DNA from: Thiotrichaceae bacterium
GTDB taxonomy: Bacteria; Pseudomonadota; Gammaproteobacteria; Thiotrichales; Thiotrichaceae
DNA length: 10,769 bases
Direction: 5' to 3'
Assembly (NCBI GenBank): GCA_027008885.1
Contig: JALVDQ010000231.1
Location: 1-10,769 of the forward strand
This document shows, in pieces, positions 1 to 5,114 of the stretch. A model generated the notes under the pieces. It was given only the letters and a program-made list of their open reading frames with translations. It did no database searches and had not been told where the DNA came from. The position numbers and the translations under genes are program-made. Within the stretch, counting starts at the first letter, position 1, and every line of letters begins with the position of its first letter.

Positions 1-1463
1 TCCTGCTGGCGGAACCAGTGACGAATCTTGCCGCGTGAACTGGCTGAACCGATATAGCCAAGCGCCGGATTGAGCCATTTGCGCTTTGGTTGTTCCTGTT
101 TTTGGGTGATGATTTCTACCTTGTCGCCATTATGCAGTTTGGTATCCAGCGGCACGATAACACCATTGACCCTGGCACCTGTGCAACGGTGTCCGACGCT
201 GGTGTGTATCGCATAGGCAAAATCGAGTGGGGTTGAGCCTTTGGAAAGATCCAGTATGTCGCCTTTTGGAGTTAGCACGAAGACACGATCAGGGAATATT
301 TCAGCGCGGAAGTCTTCCAGCAATTCAGTGTCATCGTCGTTGCTTTCGAGCAGGCGACGCAGTGAACTGACCACGCGCTCCATTGCGGCATCCTGCCCGC
401 CGCCTTCCTTGTAGCGCCAGTGTGCGGCAACGCCCAGTTCCGCAAAGACATTCATATCCTGGGTGCGAATCTGGATTTCTACATAGCTGCCCTGTGGACC
501 GATGACCACCGTATGCAGGGATTGATAGCCATTCGGTTTGCGATTCGCAATATAATCATCCAGTTCGGCAGGTACATGCTTCCATTTTTCATGAACTATT
601 CCGAGGGTGCTGTAGCAGCTGTTAACCGTATCCACAATGACGCGCACGGCTCGTAAATCATAGAGCTGGTCAATCGAGAGGTTTTTGCGCTGCATTTTTT
701 TCCAGATGCTGTAGATATGTTTTGGTCGTCCAAAGACTTCGGCATCAATACCTTTGCTTTTTAGTAGTTCCTGGAGTGTTTTGGTGAAGTTTTCGACATA
801 AGCCTCGCGTTCCAGACGCTTTGCATCCAGCGATTTTGCAATCTGCTTGTAGGTGGCAGGTTCCAGATAGCGAAAGGAAAGGTCTTCCATCTCCCATTTG
901 AGCTGACTCACGCCCAGACGGTTTGCCAGCGGCGCAAAAATGTCCATAGTCTCCTGCGCCACTGCGCGTCGCTCCTCGGCATCGGCATTGCGCAGCAGGC
1001 GCAGGTATTGCAAGCGCCAGGCAAGGTGTATCAGCACGGCGCGCACATCATCTACCATCGCAAGCAACATGCGACGCAGACGTTCTGCCTGTTCGGGGAT
1101 GGGGGTGGTATTTTCTGAGGGCGACTTGAAGTTATGCAGCCAGCGCATATTTTTTACCAGCAGCGCAATCGTGTTGCTGAACTTTTCTTTGATTTCGTCA
1201 ATTGAATAGCTGTCGGAGAGGCGCACATCGCTTAATACGGTAGCGATAAGCGTTACCTGATCGACCTGCAAATTACGCAGAATATCAGCAATATCCAGAC
1301 TTAACGGAATATGCGAGTCACGATCAACAGAGGCGACCCCCAGCATCAGGTCAATAGCATGAATGAGTTGCTCTTTTTCCTTTTTGTTATCGCTGATCCA
1401 GAGGCGCTCGATCCATTCGGCGCGAGTGCGATCGCTGGTGTCACTTAACAGGCTATGTTGCAT
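1..1463 (-). CDS. relA: GTP pyrophosphokinase RelA ((p)ppGpp synthetase), C-terminus outside the window
   Basis: Transfers pyrophosphate from ATP to GTP/GDP to make the alarmone (p)ppGpp on stalled ribosomes. The window holds 487 codons; RelA is usually about 740 residues, so the C-terminal ribosome-binding part is missing at the left edge. Residues about 35-190 are a hydrolase-like domain in which the catalytic His-Asp pair is lost (ATVLSDVR near 74-81), as in hydrolase-dead RelA. The synthetase domain covers about 240-355: FGRPKHIYSIWKKM at 244-257, the acidic ELDD at 300-303 (the EXDD form typical of RelA; bifunctional SpoT/Rel has RXKD), NGYQSLHT at 311-318, EIQIRT at 329-334 and AELGVAAHW at 341-349. 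A TGS domain runs from about 392 to 452 (DRVFVLTPKGDI). The ATG at 1463 is fixed by an in-frame TAA two codons upstream; its Shine-Dalgarno (GGTGG) is weak. The HAD gene lies 82 bases upstream on the same strand. Confidence 0.97.
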   Translation of the reverse strand, partial: MQHSLLSDTSDRTRAEWIERLWISDNKKEKEQLIHAIDLMLGVASVDRDSHIPLSLDIADILRNLQVDQVTLIATVLSDVRLSDSYSIDEIKEKFSNTIALLVKNMRWLHNFKSPSENTTPIPEQAERLRRMLLAMVDDVRAVLIHLAWRLQYLRLLRNADAEERRAVAQETMDIFAPLANRLGVSQLKWEMEDLSFRYLEPATYKQIAKSLDAKRLEREAYVENFTKTLQELLKSKGIDAEVFGRPKHIYSIWKKMQRKNLSIDQLYDLRAVRVIVDTVNSCYSTLGIVHEKWKHVPAELDDYIANRKPNGYQSLHTVVIGPQGSYVEIQIRTQDMNVFAELGVAAHWRYKEGGGQDAAMERVVSSLRRLLESNDDDTELLEDFRAEIFPDRVFVLTPKGDILDLSKGSTPLDFAYAIHTSVGHRCTGARVNGVIVPLDTKLHNGDKVEIITQKQEQPKRKWLNPALGYIGSASSRGKIRHWFRQQ

Positions 1464-1525
1464 TTTTTACCACCATTCCCCATTTTAGTGCAAAAACAGC
1501 AAGGAATGAATCTTTTGAGCAATCA

Positions 1526-1557
1526 ATACCCATCCCCCCTGTTTTTTATATATTTTT
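1526..1557. repeat. Dispersed 32-base repeat, copy 1
   Basis: Plus-strand pattern is ATACCCATCCCCCC, TGTTTTTTA, then ATATTTTT. It differs from copy 2 (3977-4008) at a single position (T1549 against C4000). It overlaps the stop codon of the HAD gene and lies about 60 bases upstream of relA. Confidence 0.85.
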
Positions 1558-2229
1558 TATTATGACTTGCAGTTCATTCAAATCCTGAATGACTGCCGTA
1601 GGTGTTCTGCCACCCGGCCAGGGCTGCAAGGAGGGATTGTACCAAACAGCATGTAAACCTGCGCTTAACGCGCCCAATATGTCGCGCTGTGGATCATCCC
1701 CTACATACACCATTTGTTCGGGGCTAACTTCTGCCTGTCTGGCGGCTTCATGGAAAATATCCTGATGCGGTTTTGCCACGCCGACTTTTTCAGAAGAGAG
1801 TGCAAAATCAAACAGATGCCCCACGCCAATGTGATGCACATCGGCATTACCATTGCTGATTACGCCCAGTTTGTAGCGTTTTGAAAGTGCCTCAAGCTGT
1901 TCCAGCGCACCGTCAAAAAAAGTAACCTGATTACGCGCCAGCCAGAAAACCTCAAATCCGGGTTCAATCAGGCTGTCATCATAATTGACCTCGCTGGCAA
2001 GCTGCCGGGTCCAGCTTTTTCGCAGGGCGGTGAGGTTATGATGCAGCTCGGGGTGTGATTTCATATACGCGATTCGATGCTGAATTAGCGCATCCTCACT
2101 GTATTTTTGGGTGATCTTTGGGTAGTATGATTTCAGCCAGTCATAAAAACGCTGTTCGGCACGCTGAATCACGGGGTGGCATTCCCACAGAGTGTCATCT
2201 AAATCAAAAGCAATGCATTCTATTGTCAT
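1546..2229 (-). CDS. HAD-superfamily (subfamily IA) phosphatase, YigB-like
   Basis: A 227-residue haloacid dehalogenase-type hydrolase, probably a cytoplasmic phosphatase of small phosphorylated metabolites. All four HAD motifs are visible: DLDDTL at 9-14 (nucleophile Asp9, acid/base Asp11), the Ser in VISNGN at 123-128, Lys153 in GVAKPHQDIF, and the metal-binding GDDPQRD at 177-183. A helical cap lies between motifs I and II, as in class IA. The opening DLDDTLWECHPVI and the overall length resemble E. coli YigB, a flavin-pathway phosphatase, but substrate cannot be read from sequence. ATG 2229 is preferred; an in-frame TTG at 2238 would add three residues. Neither has a clear Shine-Dalgarno. 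The stop lies within a dispersed repeat, and relA follows after 82 bases. The divergent hydrolase starts only 14 bases away, so this gene's promoter must lie inside that gene. Confidence 0.9.
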   Translation of the reverse strand: MTIECIAFDLDDTLWECHPVIQRAEQRFYDWLKSYYPKITQKYSEDALIQHRIAYMKSHPELHHNLTALRKSWTRQLASEVNYDDSLIEPGFEVFWLARNQVTFFDGALEQLEALSKRYKLGVISNGNADVHHIGVGHLFDFALSSEKVGVAKPHQDIFHEAARQAEVSPEQMVYVGDDPQRDILGALSAGLHAVWYNPSLQPWPGGRTPTAVIQDLNELQVIIKNI

Positions 2230-2234
2230 GGAGA
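2230..2234 (+). promoter_or_regulatory. Shine-Dalgarno GGAGA that decides the GTG start of the hydrolase gene
   Basis: GGAGA sits 9 bases before GTG 2244. It directly abuts, on the opposite strand, the ATG of the HAD gene (2227-2229). It is the reason for rejecting the far upstream start at 2118, which lies inside the HAD gene. Confidence 0.65.
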
Positions 2235-2243
2235 TCAACTATT

Positions 2244-3104
2244 GTGATTGAATTAATAAAAAACAAGATCCTTAAAAGCAAGATTTTTAAATTACTGATT
2301 GTTTCTTTGGCAGGGCTTGCCTGCTCACTGTTATCATTGCAGCTACAGGCAAAAACACTGGTGCTGGTACATGGTTTTCTTTCCGGCGATATGTATTGGC
2401 GTAGCTCGGGCTTTAGCAAGCCACTGCAAGCGGCAGGCTGGGTAGATGCGGGCAGCTATAATTTCGATCCACGCGGGATGTTAATCCCGCGCGGGATTAA
2501 TTTAAAGAAAGATATTTTTATCACGGTAAATCTTCCCTCAGAAGCAAATCTGCAAATTCAGGAAGGCATACTGCTGCAATACATGCAGCATCTTTACATG
2601 ATCCGCAAGGAACCGATAACCCTCATAGGGCATTCTGCGGGCGGCGTGGTGGCAAGGTTGTATGTGATTGATCCGGCGCATATTCCGGTGAAGGCGCTGA
2701 TTACGATAGCGTCACCCCATCTGGGAACGCCCACAGCAAATATCGCTTATCTGGCAGAGAAAACCCCGCTTGGGATGATGGCAAGCATTGCGGGCGAAGA
2801 CACACTCTCAAATGCACGCGGTTTGCTTTCTGATTTAAAAGAGGAGGCACCCGGCAATTTTTTACACTGGATGAATCACCAGCCACACCCAAATATTCAC
2901 TACGTTTCGATTATTCGTAAAAATGACAGCATCACAAAACCCGCCAAATTTGACTATATCGTGCCACCTTTTAGCCAGAATATGAATAATGTCTGGGCAT
3001 TGCGGGGAGCTTCCGGAGTTGCCTACAGCAATGAGAGTCATGCACTGAATGGCAATGATGGCCTGATTGTGCTGAATGTTTTAAATAGCATTTACAAAAA
3101 ATAG
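2244..3104 (+). CDS. Secreted/periplasmic alpha/beta hydrolase, triacylglycerol-lipase-like
   Basis: A 286-residue serine hydrolase, probably an esterase or lipase exported by Sec. Residues 1-36 form a signal peptide: lysine-rich start, hydrophobic core (FKLLIVSLAGLACSLLSL) and likely cleavage after LQA at 36. The mature protein begins at once with strand and oxyanion motif TLVLVHGF (38-45). The nucleophile elbow is GHSAGG at 129-134 (Ser131). ASPHLGTP at 156-163 is typical of lipases. Likely remaining triad members are Asp237 in FDYIVP and His266 in NESHALNG; these two assignments are inferred. The GTG start at 2244 has a good GGAGA, and it places the signal peptide correctly. A 20-base perfect palindrome lies inside the gene at 2481-2500. 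It is divergent from the HAD gene and convergent with the MoeB-like gene. The lipid or ester substrate is unknown. Confidence 0.87.
   Translation: MIELIKNKILKSKIFKLLIVSLAGLACSLLSLQLQAKTLVLVHGFLSGDMYWRSSGFSKPLQAAGWVDAGSYNFDPRGMLIPRGINLKKDIFITVNLPSEANLQIQEGILLQYMQHLYMIRKEPITLIGHSAGGVVARLYVIDPAHIPVKALITIASPHLGTPTANIAYLAEKTPLGMMASIAGEDTLSNARGLLSDLKEEAPGNFLHWMNHQPHPNIHYVSIIRKNDSITKPAKFDYIVPPFSQNMNNVWALRGASGVAYSNESHALNGNDGLIVLNVLNSIYKK
2481..2500. repeat. Perfect 20-base palindrome inside the hydrolase gene
   Basis: The half-site is TTAATCCCGC followed immediately by its exact reverse complement GCGGGATTAA. A further half-site, CGCGGGAT at 2472-2479, can pair with ATCCCGCG at 2484-2491 across a 4-base loop. 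The repeat encodes a short peptide duplication (PRGM-LIPRGI). No function is assigned. Confidence 0.9.
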
Positions 3105-3130
3105 CTGGTAGTGGGATCAAATCTGTATTT

Positions 3131-3190
3131 GCAGGTTAGCTTCCTTCCTGCGTGATCGTTGGGCTTCTTCGTTCCTCAGCGCCAACCTGC
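3131..3190. repeat. Nested inverted repeats between convergent genes, possible dispersed palindromic element and bidirectional terminator
   Basis: The outer arms GCAGGTT (3131-3137) and AACCTGC (3184-3190) are exact inverted copies. Inside, GTTGGGCT (3158-3165) pairs with AGCGCCAAC (3178-3186) with one bulged G. The motif TTGGGC-TTC-TTCGTTCCTCA resembles, from memory, a palindromic intergenic element scattered in various proteobacterial genomes; this copy looks degenerate. A smaller hairpin follows: AGTTTC (3205-3210) with GAAACT (3219-3224). No T-tract follows either structure, so termination would not be classically intrinsic. The gap 3105-3228 holds nothing else that I can see. Confidence 0.55.
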
Positions 3191-3228
3191 CTGGCTTATA
3201 TAGTAGTTTCTGAACTCCGAAACTTGAG

Positions 3229-3978
3229 TTAAACCTGTTGATTTGAGCAGACAGGGCAGTTGGGGTTTTTGGGGACGCGCACGCTCTGCCATTCCATATT
3301 CAGACCATCAAAGAGCAATAGCTTGCCATTGATATTTTCTGTTTCGCCAAGCAGGAGCAAAATCGCCTGTAGTGCCTGCATGGTGCCGATAACGCCTACC
3401 ACGGGAGAGAGTACGCCTTCCATTGCACAGGTTTCGGTGGTTTCGTATTCTTCCTTGTAAAGACACTGGTAGCAAGGCCCTCCCGAGCCTGGCAAATAAC
3501 TGGCGAGCTGACCTTCCATGCGGATTGCCGCAGCAGAGACCAGAGGTGTTGCGGTTTTTACACTTACGCGATTAATCATAAAGCGAGTAGGGAAATTGTC
3601 GCTGCAGTCCAGAATCAAATCCGCTTTTTGGGCATACGCCTCAAGTTCTTCTTCATCCAGTTGCCAATCCAGTGCCTCGACATCGCAATCCGGATTGATT
3701 TCAGCGATGCTGCGTTTGGCAGAAAATGCCTTTAATTCGCCAATATCGCGGCTTTTGTGAATAATCTGACGTTGTAAATTAGAATCTTCAACCTGGTCAA
3801 AGTCGCTAATTATCAGTTTACCAATGCCCGCGGCTGCCAGATACAGGGCTGCGGGCGACCCCAGCCCCCCCATGCCAATTATCAGGACGCTTGAGTCGAG
3901 TAGTTTTTGCTGTCCTTTTTCACCAATTTTGGCAAGTCGTATCTGTCGGGCATAGCGACTCTTGTCTTTATCATTCAT
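3229..3978 (-). CDS. moeB: MoeB/ThiF/HesA-family sulfur-carrier adenylyltransferase
   Basis: An E1-like enzyme that uses ATP to adenylate the C-terminal glycine of a small ubiquitin-like sulfur carrier: MoaD for molybdopterin if MoeB, ThiS for thiamine if ThiF. Seen: the ATP-binding glycine loop GMGGLGSP at 35-42, DFDQVEDSNLQRQ at 59-71, Lys83, and LDCSDNFPTR at 123-132 with the Mg-binding Asp. A four-Cys zinc site is formed by CYQC (169-172) and CPVC (241-244). Cys184 in ETCAMEGVLSP is at the position used for persulfide chemistry in ThiF. The 249-residue length matches MoeB and ThiF, and no moaD or thiS is nearby, so the partner is unresolved. ATG 3978 is preferred because GGGGGG lies 6 bases upstream; ATG 3984 (two residues longer) directly abuts that G-run. 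Prc and the HIT-like gene lie upstream on the same strand. Confidence 0.9.
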   Translation of the reverse strand: MNDKDKSRYARQIRLAKIGEKGQQKLLDSSVLIIGMGGLGSPAALYLAAAGIGKLIISDFDQVEDSNLQRQIIHKSRDIGELKAFSAKRSIAEINPDCDVEALDWQLDEEELEAYAQKADLILDCSDNFPTRFMINRVSVKTATPLVSAAAIRMEGQLASYLPGSGGPCYQCLYKEEYETTETCAMEGVLSPVVGVIGTMQALQAILLLLGETENINGKLLLFDGLNMEWQSVRVPKNPNCPVCSNQQV

Positions 3979-4008
3979 ACCCATCCCCCCTGTTTTTTAC
4001 ATATTTTT
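3977..4008. repeat. Dispersed 32-base repeat, copy 2
   Basis: Matches copy 1 at 31 of 32 positions. On the minus strand it reads A-rich then G6, leading into the start of the MoeB-like gene, and it overlaps that gene's first codons. A looser relative lies 60 bases further along at 4066-4093. Confidence 0.85.
3985..3990 (-). promoter_or_regulatory. G6 run acting as ribosome binding site for the MoeB-like gene
   Basis: On the minus strand GGGGGG precedes ATGGGTATG. It is spaced 6 bases from ATG 3978 and 0 bases from ATG 3984, which favours the downstream start. The run belongs to the dispersed repeat at 3977-4008. Confidence 0.45.
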
Positions 4009-4015
4009 GTATAGT

Positions 4016-4062
4016 CTGTTTCTGTTCTCGGTCCTCTGTCTTCTGTCTTCTGTCCTCTGACC
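4016..4062. repeat. Heptamer tandem array (CTGTCTT-type)
   Basis: Seven-base units run in register: CTGTTCT (4022), CGGTCCT (4029), CTGTCTT (4036), CTGTCTT (4043), CTGTCCT (4050) and CTGACC (4057), with a shortened CTGTTT at 4016. One strand is almost pure pyrimidine. The array sits in the spacer between the HIT-like gene and the MoeB-like gene, between two copies of the C6/T6 repeat. Confidence 0.85.
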
Positions 4063-4065
4063 ACA

Positions 4066-4093
4066 CCATCCCCCCCTTTTTTTATACTTTTTT
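4066..4093. repeat. Degenerate third copy of the C-run/T-run repeat
   Basis: Reads CCATC7, T7, ATAC, T6. It shares the order CCAT, C-run, T-run, A-T-A, T-run with the copies at 1526 and 3977 but is clearly diverged. It lies directly after the stop of the HIT-like gene (minus strand), where it reads as A-tract then G-tract, so it is not a conventional terminator. Confidence 0.55.
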
Positions 4094-4102
4094 GCCTTGT
4101 GT

Positions 4103-5104
4103 CTAAACTGAATACTCTTTGAGTGCAGAGTAAATATCATTTGAGTTTAAGCGCGTGAAATAATCTTCCTCGCTTAAATTAAAATTACCGCAGGCTTCAT
4201 ACCAGCTCATATTGCCAAGCCACTTTGCTGAAGTGACGCTTCCCTGTGGTTTTCTTGGGATAAGGTAACAAACGCCTGCCCGATAAAGCAGATTATAAGC
4301 CTGCTTAAGCGTATGAAACTGATTAATCTTCTCCCATGCTGCCCTGGCTGAGCGGAAACGTTCTACCGCAAGCGGGTAGTTTTCCCTGCCGCCATTGTGA
4401 GCCCAGCTGTTTTGCTCTATCGCAAACGAGTCTTGATTGATAAAGCCGTGAATATGCAGTTGGTTGACTGAAGCGCCTGCGCCCAGACTATTGTAGGAAA
4501 GTCCGAAGCCGCTGATGTGTGTTTCGATATGCAAGGCAAGATTCCAGATCATTTGATGCGTTTTTTCATCAAGAAACTGTGCTTTCTTTTGTGCCGCATC
4601 AATAACAATTAATAAATGATAGGGTGCAAAAGGAAACTTTTGATACATTATTTGCAGGTCAGTCTCCTCAAAGGTTTCTGTGCTTAAAATTTCCGCGCGT
4701 AGAAATGCCTTGGAGAAGTGGAATGCGTCATCATTAAATGGCTGTTTCAAACCACTGAAGGGAGCTTTTGAGGAGCGTTCTGGACGCAGCGCGCGAAAAG
4801 GGTTGCAGGTGCATTGCCAGGCATGGATGCGGCGAGTTTTCCAGACGCCGTATTGGCTGATTCCCTGCGCTTTCAGTGTATTTATAATCAGCAAGTCATC
4901 TTTGGGGGCGCGCAGGTCGGGATTATTGAGTATGTGATCAAAGCTGGCTTGCAGTTTTGCTGCGAGGGCATGATGCAATTGCTGGTTTTGCATGCTGTTG
5001 GCAAGCACAAGGATGAATGTTCCAGGCTCATCCCTGTTAAGCAGGGTAGCCAGGCGGCTTTCGAAGTTCTCCCTGAAAGCCGCTGTATCTGATGAAAGTA
5101 GCAA
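4103..5104 (-). CDS. HIT/GalT-superfamily protein, GDP-hexose or Ap4A phosphorylase-like
   Basis: A 333-residue cytoplasmic protein, probably a nucleotidyl-transfer enzyme. The best landmark is LSYNSLGAGASVNQLHIHG at 202-220. From memory this closely parallels the YNSLGA-hydrophobic-NHLHFQ signature of GDP-L-galactose/GDP-glucose phosphorylases (VTC2, GDPGP1), part of the HIT/GalT fold. The middle His (217), the expected nucleotidylated residue, is kept; the first His of the motif is Gln215, and His219 replaces the usual Gln. FPFAPYHLLIVID (157-169) is the typical preceding strand, and CYLIPRKPQGS (279-289) and EACGNF (303-308) fit the C-terminal half. The start is TTG 5104, 10 bases after the prc stop; the reading frame has no ATG or GTG between the preceding stop and codon 38. 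The Shine-Dalgarno is poor, so translation may depend on coupling to prc. Substrate unknown. Confidence 0.72.
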   Translation of the reverse strand: MLLSSDTAAFRENFESRLATLLNRDEPGTFILVLANSMQNQQLHHALAAKLQASFDHILNNPDLRAPKDDLLIINTLKAQGISQYGVWKTRRIHAWQCTCNPFRALRPERSSKAPFSGLKQPFNDDAFHFSKAFLRAEILSTETFEETDLQIMYQKFPFAPYHLLIVIDAAQKKAQFLDEKTHQMIWNLALHIETHISGFGLSYNSLGAGASVNQLHIHGFINQDSFAIEQNSWAHNGGRENYPLAVERFRSARAAWEKINQFHTLKQAYNLLYRAGVCYLIPRKPQGSVTSAKWLGNMSWYEACGNFNLSEEDYFTRLNSNDIYSALKEYSV

Positions 5105-5114
5105 GCCCGCGCGC

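Noticed and set aside
420..1209. Plus-strand open frames of 78 and 89 codons over relA
   Set aside because: They are antisense to conserved RelA synthetase and hydrolase-like domains and resemble no protein family.
2118..2243. Upstream extension of the hydrolase gene to ATG 2118
   Set aside because: It would overlap the HAD gene in antisense over more than 110 bases and put 42 non-signal residues before the signal peptide. GTG 2244 has a good Shine-Dalgarno.
4016..4062. CRISPR array
   Set aside because: Units are seven bases with no spacers.
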